Positions 32,931 to 44,926 of a stretch of 64,000 bases of DNA are shown in pieces. This stretch comes from Calliopum simillimum (Eukaryota; Arthropoda; Insecta; Diptera; Lauxaniidae), in assembly GCA_951812925.1 (NCBI GenBank), contig OX638369.1:2666001-2730000 (forward strand), in the 5' to 3' direction. Below the pieces are notes generated by a model. It had not been told where the DNA came from. It searched no databases and saw only the letters and a list, made by a program, of their open reading frames with translations. Made by a program: the position numbers and the translations under genes. Positions within the stretch are counted from its first letter, which is position 1, and every line of letters starts with the position of its first letter.

Positions 32931-33033
32931 CTGTATATATGTACAATACGATGATATTGTCTTACAATCGTTTCGTTCTAGATATGAAAGTTAAGTTTAC
33001 TACTGAGGCCGTTTGACTCCGAGATAATGTATG

Positions 33034-33958
33034 TACATTAGACCGGTTCGATTTTGTATGAAGCCAAAAAAAAATCATTCCGAAACCGACTCAAAAGTTA
33101 GAAAAACTTTTAAAAAATAATTTTCCTCACTTTTTTTTAACCAATGGAGCACTTGTGCTTCTATTGAAGGCCTATTTTGGCTAAAAAAACAACATTTTTT
33201 TGCTCATAACTTTTTTTTCATTACAAAATGGGTGTATACAAAATATTCGAATACCAAAATCGATTTTTTACATTTTTCAATTAAGTGGTCGAAAAAAAGA
33301 TTTTTGACTCAAAAGCAAGGCATGCTTAAAACCCTTCAAAGGATGGGTGTAAATTTTTTCAGAATTATTGGGATTTTTTTATTTTTTTTTTTTAAATTAT
33401 AAAATAGCTCAAAAAATTATAAAAAAATTAACAAGTATATTTTTGACAATTCTAAGCATTTTTAGGTTGCACACTTTTTTCATTAGATGCCTTTAAGTAA
33501 AAAATCGTTTTTTCGATCGCTTAATTGAAAAAAGTAAAAAAATCGATTTTAGGTTGTGAAAAGAAATTTGTTTTTAATCGCCAAAATTTTTTTTTCTTTA
33601 AAACTTAATTCAAACTATGGCGATATCTTTATTTTTCTTGGAGATATGCTAACCTAAAAAGTTAAAAATGTGCAAAAAATTAATTTTCTTATTATTTCAG
33701 TCTACGATATTTCAGAGAAAAATAAAGCTATTCACGTGATTTAAAATAGGTTTTAAAGAAAAAAATTATAATTTTGAGATATTGTATCGAATTCTACGTA
33801 TGAATGTTCTATATTCTAGTTATATAGCTTCAAAATAAAGCAAAAACAGTATTTTTTGCTTGCTTAGGCTAGGATATCTCAAAAACTATATAAGATACAG
33901 CAATTTAAAGGCCGGATTCAGATTCAGCATTGCAAAATACATTTAAAATAAATACTTT
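33034..33958. repeat. Partial fold-back elements
   Basis: Starts TGTACATTAGACCGGTTCG, resembling one arm of the 51040 element. A palindrome lies at 33255-33545 (AAAATCGATTTTTTACATTT with its inverse). The part from 33590 resembles an arm of the 31544 element (GATATGCTAACCTAAAAAG). The right end is missing. Confidence 0.5.
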
Positions 33959-33959
33959 T

Positions 33960-36900
33960 ATATTTGTTTGTTGTGTTTCTTTTTTAATTTTTTTTTATTT
34001 TATATGCGATATGTATTTTTGCGATATTTCGCGAAAATGAGCAGCAACGATTTCGGGGTTTGCATTTATTAGGCCACTAAACTAGTACAAATGAAACTCC
34101 ATTCACAGATTTTGTCGACACTTTCATCACACCTATCGACTGTTCAAGTATTGATATTTAAAGGTAAGTACATATGTATTCTAAAAGTAATTTCTTGTAA
34201 AAAATTTACTCTTCGTGCAATTGTGATATGAAATGCAAAAAAAATGGAAGGATATGAATAAGGATGATATTATGTTGCTACGAATAACGAATAAGAGGAA
34301 AAGATAAGATAAGATCGCAATGGAAAAAGCGAACTTAGCAGATAACTAAAAGATATCAGAGAACATAATTTACAAAACAACTATAAACTTAATAATAACC
34401 AACAATTTGGTAAAGGGAAGAAAATGTGTAGTCCGAAAACATTGTTTGCATAGTTATTGTTAGATTGCTATTGTTATTGGCGATATTACTTACAAGTGAT
34501 GATAATCTACAGCGATGATAGATATAGTTGCAGTTTTTACTAGTGCTGCCATTAGTTTTTTAACTGTTATAAAAATATTGTTTTTAATCCTTTTCACGCA
34601 TGAAATAAGAATTTTTATTTTTGCAAAAGTGTAGTTGTTAGATGATTTTTACTCAAATATGCAGTAATACAAGAAAACACGAAGAAAGTGTAAACGTACT
34701 TCTTGTACTCGTAGAATCTTAATGTAAATATATTTTTGTTGTTTTACGAACTTGGTATGTTTCAGTTGAAAATGACTTTTAGACAGTAGGTAATGAAACA
34801 TATTCCATAAGGGTCTTTGAAAAATTGACAAACTTTTTTGTTTTTCACAAATCCTTTTCATAAAATTTAATGTGCCAGTATCCAAGAGAAGATTCCAAAT
34901 TCTGATATTTAAGTTATGTATGAAAAGCACCACAAATTAAATTAAGACTCTGTTGAATATTCATGTTTAACTATTTTAATAAACGGCTTAAAATAAATGA
35001 GTGCTAAGCTAAGAAAAAACAAGTAAACTCTTACATTGTAATGCAGAAAGTTAATATTCCTGTGATATGAATATTCTTGCAACAAGGGCTGGCTGCCAAG
35101 AATATCATCCATACTTCTTACTTTGTTTGTTTCTCAGGTTTTGTGCTTTTTTTTAGTAACTGAGTTATCAAACGTCCACTTCAACTTTCGCGTTATAGTG
35201 TGAACTCAGCAAAAGGTAAGAAAACTTAATTTAAATTTCCGTCTCATTTATAGAATTTTTAATTTCAATTTATTTTTGCGGGTTGTGGCCAATATTAATT
35301 TGATGTGCTCATAGTATAAGACATTGTGATTTATGAACACAAATCTAAAATTCTTGATGAGGAATTTTAGTTGTTTGTTTTGTTTAAAAATTTAAGCCCA
35401 AATATTTTAAATTTTCTTGTTTAGATAGAGATGATTTTGGAAAGACACCAAAAGAAAACATTGTGTTAAGACTATACATACGAAATAATTAGAAAAAATA
35501 ATAAAAAACACTTAAAGTAAGTAGTACATATTTGGGACTACAGAACATATGCAATTGTCAATTAAATTTAATTCCCTTTTTTTTCTATTTCTATCATGAA
35601 CTTCATTGATTTTATTACAACTAAGTAAAATCATGCCAAAATATACTTAAATATGAATTTTCTAAAATGTATTTTCAACGAAATCGATTGTAGTTGCTGC
35701 AATAAATTTGCATTTTTCAAAATAGATGTCAACAAATATATTGAAATGTAGCAAATTCCAATGCACATAATCAGCATTGTATCGCAGAAATTTGATTTAT
35801 AAAATTTGTACAGAAAAACAAATGAAAACATAAAATTCCCTGATAGCAATATTCGATTTGAATTCTTGATTTACGTTCGTATGGCATTGGATAGCTACAA
35901 ATGTACTCGTACATAGATTTCTGATTTAGTTTAGCATATTAAATTATAATGCTGATTGAAAATGTTTCTTAAAATTGTGAAGCATTTTAAGCGCAAGTTT
36001 TATTTGTGATTCTGTAATGAAATATTGCGCTGTTTGTTATTAAGTATTTGCCATTCATATATGTTTATGTTTTTATATTATTCAATAGATTGTCTCTGCC
36101 TTTTGGCCATTAATAACTTGGCTAACTTAATTTTGCTTTTTTTTTAGTATTTTAAAGTTTTATGCCTTGTTTTCTCTTCTATGGTCTGATATTTTTCTTG
36201 TTATTTATTTTCAATTTTCTCATTATACTGTCAACCTTTATTCACAGTGTGGCAAAGTTTGCTTTGTACACTTTTTTTTGCTTTGTCCTTGCCGTAATGT
36301 TAACAGCATACCAATTATGCAAAAAAATTTCAATGAAACAACAAACATTAAAAAAAAAGTACACAAAGAAAGAAAATCGAACTCTCAGCAAGAAATCCGG
36401 GCATTGCATTGCATCCGTTCAAAAACCGGAAGTGCAGTTCAGGATGTTCGCTTATTTGCATTTTTACTTGACTGTCTTTTTTTCTTCACTAACTTGCACT
36501 TATTATTTTCTGTGTTTTTTCCATGCTTTTCACATTTTTCCCCCACAAAGTTTTTCTTGTGCTCAGTACTATCATCCACCATCTTTTTTGCAATTTTTCG
36601 CTTTTGCTATCGATGGCTTCATGACTTTTCTCCCACTCTGTTTTCTTTGCTATTTTGGTGAATCTTGTTGCATTTGCTTGTTGACATTAAGAAACCGACA
36701 AGGAGTGACTTCGTTTACCACAGCGTTATCCTTTTTGCATGTGTTTGTTTGACTGTGGCGACTCCTTGCTGTGGTGTTGGTAGTGTAAATTGTTCGATAA
36801 GGATTTCCGGTTGGTGGACTTTTATTTGATTTCACTTTGTAATATCTACTTTTTGATAGTTGTTGTGTTTGTTATATGTAAAGTATTTTTAGTGGCATTA

Positions 36901-37324
36901 GTTTGCATTATGTAGTTTAGTGTACATAAAATATTTGTGCTTTAAATAGAACGCTCAAAATTAAATTCCTGCAGTTTTTTAAATTTTCAATAATTTCTAC
37001 AGTACTCTGGAAACTTAAATGTTTTCTTTGAATCAGACAAAGGCGCATTTACTTTTTACTTGAATATCACAGTATTGCAAACCTTTCTGACATCTGTTAT
37101 TTGTTTATTTATTTTATTACAGTTCTCTTTGTGTGTAATGAAACTGAGATATCTACATACTTACGTGCCTCTATTTATTTTTTATTCGAGTAACCCGTAG
37201 TTCTCTTTTGTGCACATTATTCGCCCATGCAATATCAACGGTTTTTTATTTACGTCAATAGTATAGTCAGTCAGCTGTAAGAGCTTGTAGTTAGTGGTCA
37301 TAGTGTACTATAGCATTTTATAAA
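33960..37324. other. Intergenic region upstream of copy C
   Basis: AT-rich, low repeat content by eye. Two overlapping plus-strand frames (36162-36752 and 36167-36661) in a T/C-rich stretch give Phe/Leu/Cys-rich proteins without recognisable domains. The promoter of copy C should lie in the last few hundred bases, but no clear core element is seen. Confidence 0.4.
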
Positions 37325-37561
37325 TTGTATTCAAACATTGCGGTCAAAACGATAATGACTGGCAGCACAAATTCACTTGTAAAGATACCGCGCTCGGATT
37401 GGTGTAAATTACGTGATTTGTATATCAATCGAAAAACTGAATCTTGCAGTTTTATTATGCTTCAATGTTTGATCAATTGGGAGCAACAGAATTCTGAATT
37501 GGATGTTGAAATTTTTGCACTTAACGGCGATTGGGAAAGCGATGGCACTTTTATTGTCAAG
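37325..37561 (+). CDS. Copy C exon 1
   Basis: Donor gtaaga after FIVK, phase 0. Two candidate ATGs (37325, 37355). The block WCKLRDLYINR and EIFALNGDW align with exon 1 of copy B. Confidence 0.85.
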
Positions 37562-40500
37562 GTAAGAACTTTTAGTGATGATCTTACAAAAAAAAAGAAG
37601 GAAAATAAAGAAAAGATTAAACTATCTATATCAAAGTGCGATTTATCAATAGGTGAAAGATAAAAAGCTTATACGTGCGATTATTAGAGATTATATTTTT
37701 TAACGCTTTTATGTCGTACGTGGTCTTTTTTTCAGTGATTTGTATTACGAAGCAACGAAACTGCTTCCATAGCAAAAAATAAAATTATGTGCTTTCTTAA
37801 CTAATTATATTTGGGGTGTTTTCTTGACAAATGCAACCGAACAAAGAAAATTTATTCGACTGAGACAATTTTTTCAAGGTTCAAACTCCCTGAATGAGCA
37901 CAAACATCACAAATAATATGAAAAATCAAATAATAACACGAATACTTGCAATTAAGTCGTATAAACTTCGCATTTATTTTGTTAAAACGTGATCCATAGA
38001 AGTCCTCAATTTTTCGTAAGTTGTATACCATAATTTGAGATAAGTAGGCAGACCGCCATTCAAATCACATCTCTTTCTTAATAATAAGCTTAGCAACAGC
38101 AATGTACATGCTTATATAATAGTCTAGATTTATTAATTTAAAAAACGCATTTCCATAGCATTTTCTATTACTTTTCTTAGAATTTCAGTTCCCAGCGCCT
38201 TCACTACTTTTGGGATTTTGGCCTTAAGCTGTTACATGGTTCTTGGCTTATTGCCATACATGTAATTTTTTAGGTAGCCCTAAAGAAAAAAAAAAAAAAA
38301 AACTAAAGCCGTTAAATCGGGCGAACGGTGGCCAGCAAAAATTAGAAAAACGCGATATTATTTGATCACCAATCACTTAAAAAAAATATATAGTTCTATG
38401 CACTGCTCCTTAAAACCTTTCCGACAGATAAAAAAAATTAAGAAAATCGGTTGAGATTTAGGCGTAAAAACAGGGACTGAACCAATTTCGTTTGCCTATT
38501 TGTATACAGACTAGTTGCCCGGGAGCGACGTCGTTTGCCCGTTCGCGATACCCTTTAAAAATGTATGTACCTAATCTCATCTATATCTGTCTTACAGTTT
38601 AAGGAGATTTTTTTATATCGCTTTATTGGAAATTTGTCCAGCGAATGTTATTTATACCGGTGCCAGAATTTTTTTAATTTTCAGGGCGATGCCAAAGGTA
38701 TGTCAAATTAGAGTTTGTACTGGGATCGCACCTGACAGCATGTCTTCGAAAGCAAAAAATATTTCAAATCAGATAAATGATTTTAAAATTATGGGATTTT
38801 CCACAAACCCAGACGAAGCCGAAGGTGTTTTGAAAAAAAAAAAACTTATCTTTAAACCTTGCCATGCAAAATATCTATAAAGAAAAGAATCATGCAAATC
38901 GGACGAATAGTTTTCGAGTTATGGAGGCACAGACAGACAGACAGACGTTGTATTTTACATATGTATTGGGTGTACGACTTAAAAACCGGAATTTGACGGT
39001 GGATGTCCGTACTAACAAATATCGTGAAAGTTCGAACTTTATATATACTTATGTCATTTTGAAGGTACATTTGACAGCTGTCAAAATCAGTCAACAAAAC
39101 AATTTTATCTTGTGTGCATCATTATTATTTTTCACGATGAATAACTTCGAAAATTGGAGAAAGCATTTGCGGGAGGTTCTGTTGGGTCATGTTTTTGCAA
39201 AGAAAACTGCTGCCAAACGCCATTTTTGCATCGGATCGTGACTGGGGATGAAAAATGGATCCATTACGACAACCCGAAATGCAAACATTCATATATGAAG
39301 CCCGGACAACCAAGACCTTCCCAGCCAAAGGCACATATCCATGGTGCCAAGGTAATGCACTGTAATGCTCACAGGTGACCTCTATCAAACACAATTAATA
39401 CGTTTGAAGCGTGCCATCATCGAAAAACGCCCGGAAAATGCGACCAGACACGAAGCAATAATTTTTCATCATGACAACGCTCGGCCACATATTACCTGGA
39501 AAACAACGGATGGGAAATTTTGTCTCACCCGCTTTATAGCCCAGACCTTGCACCATCAGACTACCATTTGTTCCGATCGATGCAGAATGCCCTATCAGGA
39601 ATACGCTTCACTAGAGTTCAAGATATCGAAAATTGGATGGATTCATTTTTGGCCGCCAAGCCGGCGCAATTTTTTTGGGATGGAATTCATTAATTGCTTG
39701 AAAGATGGGGAAATGTTGTAGCTTCCAATAGACAATACTTTGAATAAAATATATTTTAACATTTTTCCAAAATAAAGCATCAAATTTCGCTAAAAAATTC
39801 CGGTTTTTAAGTTGTACACCCAATAGTAAAGTATGATTTTTACAATAGCCTCTCCGTAGCAAAATCTTGGTTACGTTTTTCAATTTTAATAACTAGAGTT
39901 CGCCTTGTGGCCAAATTCGACCATTTCGATTTGACTATAAAAAGTTTTTAAAACCTTCTTTGGTCGATAAAGCACAAAAAGTTTTTAATATTCTTCCTTC
40001 TGGTTATCTGCATTCATCAAAATCGGTGAAGCAGCTTAGTCGCAATAGCTTGCTTTCCATTTAGAGGACTGTTACTCCTACTAAAGAGCAAAAAGTTTTT
40101 GAAATCTTTCCGTCATGTTCATTCTACCCCATACCAAAATTGATAAAAAAAATATTGCCGTGAGCTCATAGCACCGCACACTTAAAAACATAAAGGTCAT
40201 ATTCTCATTTCTTAGAGTAAGTCCGATCTCCATACCCAATTTCTATTTAGGGGTGTGGCACCGACCACTGAAAAACATAATGGTCATGTTATCGTTCCTT
40301 CGCGCTAACCCCATCCAAATATTAAATCGATGCAGTGGTTAAGCCGTGAGAGCATTTTTTTCATTTAAAGGCGTGGCACCGCCCACTTAAAAACAATGGT
40401 CATTTTATCTTTCTTTAGTGCTAAACCTATCTCCATACCTAATTTCGTAAAAATCTATGCAGTTTTTTAGCCATGAGAGCGTTTTTTCCATAAAGGGGCG

Positions 40501-41678
40501 TGGCACGGCCAATTTAAAAAAAAAATGTAATCCTATGCACTGTTCCTCCTCACAGCTTTTCCAACAAATGAAAAATCAAGCAAATCGGTTGAGATTTAGG
40601 TATAGAAACAGGGACTGAACCGATTTCGTTTTCGTACTTCTATATAGATAAAAGTTCTTCTGATTTCGCTTTATACCATGACATGCTTAAACTATACAAG
40701 ATATTTTGACTAGGGAACGAACAGTTAGAGGGAAAAACCAGGCTACACATTGAATACAATGACATATGAGGCATAAAACAGACAAAAACATATTTCTCTA
40801 AATCATAGTGCAATGTTCTCCTCAAAAACGCCTTCCAATAAATCGCATGAAGCATTTAAAAACTTTTATTATATATATATCACTTTCAATACTTAAATAA
40901 ATATTTGCCATAATTCACAGGCCTTTTCAAATTTTCAAATCTACTGCAACACTCTCAGCGAGAATTTAGATCGTCTCACAGCTGCACTCAACTGCCTTGA
41001 TGTACATTCCAATCATTTAATAGGAGGTTTCCCGCAACGCATCTTCCCAGCAGTTGAGCGTTTTTTTATTGACTCTGGTGCCGAATTTAAGCCTGACGCC
41101 ACTGTATGGTATCACAAACCCAGAGAAGAGCTAATGAAGGCGAAAATCGTGTAAGTAGAAACAAAACAAAAGCGAGGAAGATAATTTTGAGAGAACAAAA
41201 ATTTGTGATTTTAGCGCTCCGCCAGGCATACAGCTTGACCGATTGCAGCTAACACATGCTGAGTATATCAACAGCGTTTGGCAACATCGATCGCCAGGTT
41301 CACTGACATACGTTGAATATCTCATTGCGTATAATGAGAGTGTTGGAGCTTTTGATGAGAAAAATGGTGAATTGTTGGCGTATTGTCTGCAGTAGGAGAG
41401 AGATAGCTTTTTTCACAAAACATTTGAAATAATATTATTCTCTTTGAAGGCTTCCCTTTGGATCACTGGGGGTATTGCGAGTTGAAGAGCAACACAGAAA
41501 AAAGGGGCTTGCACAGCTGGTAGTCAGTCATTTAGCAAAAACTTTGGCAAGCAACAATTTTGAGGTGGTCGCACCGGTCGTTACAGCAAACTCCGCATCA
41601 CGTGCATTATTTGAAAAGTTGGGATTTAATATTGTTGATCGGGTTTATTGGGCAATAAGACCACCAGCTGCTAAGTAG
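37325..41678 (+). CDS. GNAT-like acyltransferase copy C (glycine N-acyltransferase-like)
   Basis: Four exons (37325-37561, 40921-41150, 41215-41391, 41450-41678) give 290 residues. The frame carries KLRDLYINR and LNGDW (exon 1), a diverged exon 2, then APPGIQLDRLQL and HRSPGSLTYV (exon 3) and RVEEQHRKKGLAQLV with LFEKLGF (exon 4). HRKKGLA fits the GNAT consensus R/Q-x-x-G-x-G/A. Intron phases (0, 2, 2) and the 177-nt exon 3 equal those of copies A and B, but this gene lies on the opposite strand. The start could also be the ATG at 37355; the upstream one is simply the first in frame. The substrate cannot be told from sequence. Confidence 0.9.
38385..38515 (+). repeat. Dispersed family 2, end fragment
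   Basis: Contains AATCGGTTGAGATTTAGG and CAGGGACTGAACC[A/G]ATTTCG, matching the end of the copy at 39890-40650. Confidence 0.65.
38511..38963 (-). repeat. Dispersed family 3, uninterrupted copy
   Basis: Read on the minus strand it runs from TGTCTGTGCCTCCATAACTC through GATTTGCATGATTC, CTTCGGCTTCGTCTGGG and AAATAACATTCGCTGGAC to GTCGCTCCCGGGCAACTAG. The same order is found in the two interrupted copies at 46895-48290 and 48310-49620. The mariner sits directly at its end. Confidence 0.7.
38966..39823 (+). mobile_element. Internally deleted mariner in copy C intron 1
   Basis: 28-bp inverted repeats (TTGGGTGTAC[G/A]ACTTAAAAAC and on) with TA duplications at 38964-38965 and 39824-39825. At 858 bp it is about two thirds of a full mariner (about 1.3 kb). 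Same strand as copy C. Confidence 0.9.
39137..39720 (+). pseudogene. Mariner transposase remnant
   Basis: Begins MNNFENWRKHLREV, then jumps after FAKKTAAK into the catalytic domain: TGDEKWIHYDNPK (first Asp), IHGAKVM, LIRLKRAI, FHHDNARPH (second Asp) and a frame-shifted C-terminus ending at the region of the last catalytic Asp. Deletion and several frameshifts make it non-functional. Confidence 0.8.
39890..40650 (+). repeat. Dispersed family 2 with internal tandem units
   Basis: Three to four units of about 120-130 bp from 40060 to 40530, each with GGGCGTGGCACCG[A/C]CCACT, AATGGTCAT and CATGAGAGCGTTTTTTCC-like text. Ends GACTGAACCGATTTCGTTTTC. Fills the end of copy C intron 1. Confidence 0.7.
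40921..41150 (+). CDS. Copy C exon 2
   Basis: Acceptor aattcacag, donor gtaagt. Encodes AFSNFQIYCNTLSENLDRL through EELMKAKIV, ends in phase 2. This is the least conserved exon between copies. Confidence 0.87.
41215..41391 (+). CDS. Copy C exon 3
   Basis: Acceptor gattttag, donor gtagga (imperfect). 177 nt, encodes APPGIQLDRLQLTHAEY to ELLAYCLQ across the junction. Confidence 0.87.
41450..41678 (+). CDS. Copy C exon 4
   Basis: Acceptor tctttgaag. Encodes LPFGSLGVLRVEEQHRKKGL to LFEKLGF and ends RPPAAK-TAG. A polyadenylation signal follows about 100 nt later. Confidence 0.9.
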
Positions 41679-41779
41679 TTGCTGGAAAGTATTTTCTTTT
41701 GATATAGATTAAATTGAACAGTATACATATGTATATTACATAAGTATTTATAAGTAATTACTATTAATTAAATAATATA

Positions 41780-41785
41780 AATAAA
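41780..41785 (+). other. Polyadenylation signal, copy C
   Basis: AATAAA about 100 nt after the stop codon of copy C, followed by A-rich sequence and then the tRNA-Gly pseudogene on the other strand. Confidence 0.45.
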
Positions 41786-41802
41786 AAAATTTAAAAAAAT
41801 TT

Positions 41803-41865
41803 GCTTCAGCCGGGCCACCCGCGTGCCTGGCGAGTTTTCTACCACTGAAACTGAACCACCGATGC
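41803..41865 (-). pseudogene. tRNA-Gly-derived pseudogene, truncated
   Basis: On the minus strand it begins GCATCGGTGGTTCAG, then a duplicated TTCAGT, then GGTAGAAAACTCGCC and GCGGGTGGCCCGG, matching tRNA-Gly(GCC). The T-arm and 3' acceptor strand are lost, replaced by CTGAAGC and a T-run. It lies about 120 bp after the stop of copy C. Confidence 0.75.
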
Positions 41866-42109
41866 TTATGTACAACAACCTTCAGTTTGCAAGCATAAAA
41901 GCATTTCTTCATAATAAGCTTTCCGCAATTCATATTATCGTGACTGCAAAGCCAATGTTTAGTTGTTATAACATAAGCTTAACAGCGAAATCTATTACAA
42001 AATGTAAGATTGCACATGATTGTAGTTTAAGTGATAAGACACATTTTACTCAAATGGTACATATGTACCTACCTGTGGCATTTTTTAATTTAAGCTTAAC
42101 ATATATAAA

Positions 42110-42490
42110 TAGGCAAGCGAAATCGGTTCAGTCCCTGTTTATATGCCTAAATGTCATCATATTCGCCTGAATCTTTAATTGTTGGAAAAGCTGGAAGACG
42201 GAGCAGTGTATAGAATTATCTTTTTATGAAAAGTTGGCGGTGCCACACCCCTAAATGAAAAAAATGCTCTCACGGCTAAACCACTAATTCTACTTTTATG
42301 AAATTTGGAATGGAGAAAGGGTTATCACCGAGGAACGATTAAAGTATAATGTTTATATTTTTAGGTCGGCTTAACCATGCCCTAAAAATGAAAATGCACA
42401 GACATGGTTTGTTAGATTTGTTAACAGTTGGGTGGTCTTTTTAAAGTCAAATCAAAATGGTCGAATTTCGGCCACAAAGTATTATTAAAA
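42110..42490 (-). repeat. Dispersed family 2, inverted copy
   Basis: Reverse-oriented relative to 39890-40650: GAAATCGGTTCAGTCCCTG, GGCGGTGCCACACCCCTAAA and GTCGAATTTCGGCCACAAAG are found in order. Confidence 0.65.
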
Positions 42491-43094
42491 TTAAAGGCAT
42501 AGTATGTTTTGTATTGAAAGAATGTATATTTTTGTTTTATATCTTTTTGGAATTTCGATCGAAAGGACCATGAAAAATTTTTCTATATCATGTACTACAC
42601 CCATAAGCAAGTTTCTAGTCTCACCTTTTTAAATAAAAAAAAAATTTTATTTTTCTTAGAAAACACAAAATCGCGTTGATAGCTTTCGTGCTTTGACTTT
42701 GGAATTGTGTGTTTTGTGTCAATTCTGTTGTTGTCGTTGTTGTTGTGTTGTTGGTGTTTGAGTTCCTGTTATTAAAGGAAACACGAGCGTGCTTGCACTT
42801 CCGTTTCCGCTCACTCCTGACTTTGGTTGACTTCGCTTGTTAGTTCGGTGCGGTTTCTCGTGACACTGGTGGTGGATTCGTGGTGCGTTGGCGGATGTTT
42901 TCTGTTGCACCTCACTGTCAGAGTTCTTAGCTTTTGTGTTGTTGGTTGTTTGCTTTTTGTTGCTTTTGTTGCATTCTTTTACTACGACGACAGCGGAATT
43001 CACGTCCTGAAAGATTCTTTCAAGAGTGCAGCTTGGCTTTGACGCAAAATGAAATATTTGTTAGTTTTGCGTTAACTAAAGGTGCTTGTTATAC
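42491..43094. other. Intergenic DNA with CAA/GTT-rich stretch
   Basis: A minus-strand frame at 43003-42719 (94 residues, Gln/Thr/Asn-rich end) arises from a GTTGTT microsatellite at 42724-42763. No domain recognised; not called. Confidence 0.35.
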
Positions 43095-43095
43095 A

Positions 43096-43359
43096 GGGTG
43101 TTGGCAAATGATAGCAACATAAATGCTGTGAAAGAGACTGGTGATAGTTAGGAAATGTTTGCTTTTTATTTTTTACAAATATTTCTTTATCGCAACCATT
43201 AACTTGTTAATAATTACCAATTCAGCTGCCCCATTGGCTGTCATTGGAAAAGGTGTTGTCAATTCGAAAAACAAATCTTCATTTGAAATAATTTTCAACA
43301 ATTAAATACTTTTGTATTTAATATTAATTTTTTGTTTTCAAAAGGCTTACATAAACACC
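43096..43359. mobile_element. Possible short MITE with ACAGGGTGTT ends
   Basis: ACAGGGTGTT at 43094-43103 is inverted as AACACCCTGT near 43353-43362. The inverted repeat is only 10 bp and no target duplication is clear. Confidence 0.4.
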
Positions 43360-43369
43360 CTGTTTTGGT

Positions 43370-44830
43370 ATTTTCTTAAAATGAAATTTTCGAAATTCCG
43401 GCAAGAATTTTTAATGATGAGAAAAAGGTTTAAACTAAAAACACAAAGAGCATAGCTACAAAGAAGTAGAAAAGGTAAAAATTTTTAAGCGAATATATAC
43501 AATAAATAAGTGACAATTATAAGGTTAATTCTTTAAGCTAAATAACAAAACTGATTCAAAAAAAACTTTTTTTCGGAAATTTTAAAAAAAGATTAGCGTT
43601 TTGATAAAAATTTAACTCTCTATAGAAAATTTTCTAAGGACGCGATTTTTGTCTCTTCTAAAAAAGTGACTGGATTGTGAACCATAAGGCAAATCTCAAT
43701 AAAACACCAATTTTATAAGAAGTTGAGTTTTTATTTATTCGGAAGGCCTCAAGAGGCGAAACAAGTTATAATGACGCCATTTAGGCTAAAAAAATCGTAA
43801 TGAATGATTGGGCTGTAGAATAGAATAAAAATACTAAACAAATATGCATTATACTCACTTTTTTAAAATAAATTCATTCACTTGGAAAAAAATCTAAAAA
43901 AGTTTTCGGAAACGATTTTCAAAGACAATGTCTACGGTGAAACCTCGAAAACGGAATCATGTCAAAAGGCGATCTCAACAGTTGAAAAATTGGCGATATG
44001 TCAATGATGGAAATAAAAATAAGCAATAATTCACAACCCAACCCGGTTCACATCCAGCCCTCTCCTCTATTTATTTATTTTGAATAAGAATTGTTTGAGG
44101 GTCGCTGAATCCCAATCCTGCCTCAGAATTGATCTATCATAGGTTTTACATATGAAAAGCGTAAAATACGATACGAAATTTTTGGGTAAAACTTACTAAG
44201 TGCTTAACAATTCCGACGATAGCTTGAAATGCGATATCTTGATAAAAAATATATATATAAATATATTTCAGCAAACTTAACAGCACTCGAAAGAAAAAGA
44301 CTTCCACGATGATATATAACCTCAAATATAGGTTAAAATAGCATTTTAGATAGAGCAATACTGTGGCCGGACACTCAAACTACGCGATATGACTATTCTC
44401 GTTTGAAATACATTTTTCAAGTCGAGCTGTGTTATAGAAGCAATATATCTTCACAGAAGTGGAAAAATATTTCCTAACAATAACTAACTACTTATTTTGG
44501 AAAATATTAAACTTTTCCGGAAAAAATGAATTTTGTGCAATTTTCATATGATCAAAGGTTCTATCTAAGCACACATGGTTTGAAATGTCCACTTTGTAAC
44601 AGAAATCACTAGCTAAAATTATCTATTCAAATATCAGGAAAAGATAACTTAAAAAAATTTCCTTTGTAAAATTTTGTCGGCTAAGTTTTTCGGCGGAATT
44701 TAAGGCATTTTGTATGTATTTGAAGTTGTAAAATTTTACTGGTTAGAAACTGATCGCTTTAGTTTTTATGCTTTTAAAAGTATTATTTTATCTTTTAAGG
44801 ACAATGTAGCTATTTTTGGCTTTTAACTCG
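43370..44830. other. AT-rich intergenic DNA, nothing recognised
   Basis: No supported frame or RNA gene. Confidence 0.35.
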
Positions 44831-44833
44831 TAA

Positions 44834-44912
44834 GCATCGGTGGTTCAGTTTCAGTGATATAATGCTAATCCTGCCACGAGGGTGGCCCCCGGGTTCAATT
44901 ACCGGCCGATGC
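44834..44912 (+). pseudogene. tRNA-Gly(GCC)-derived pseudogene
   Basis: Acceptor strands GCATCGG and CCGATGC pair perfectly, anticodon GCC sits in CTGCCAC and the T-loop is GGGTTCAATTACC. The D-arm has an extra TTCAGT (GGTTCAGTTTCAGTG), the anticodon stem has several mismatches (TAATC against GAGGG) and the T-stem has one. A T-run follows (44915-44926). The extra 6 nt and broken stem make a working tRNA unlikely. Confidence 0.8.
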
Positions 44913-44926
44913 AATTTTTCTTTTTT

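Noticed and set aside
36162..36752. Two long overlapping plus-strand frames (196 and 164 residues)
   Set aside because: The strand is T/C-rich, which removes stop codons from two frames at once. The products are Phe/Leu/Cys-rich without recognisable domains, and two overlapping genes are implausible.
42719..43003. 94-residue minus-strand frame rich in Gln, Thr and Asn
   Set aside because: Produced largely by a GTTGTT microsatellite; no domain, splice sites or conserved start.
44834..44912. Functional tRNA-Gly gene
   Set aside because: The extra 6 nt in the D-arm and mismatches in anticodon and T stems make it a pseudogene, despite a perfect acceptor stem.
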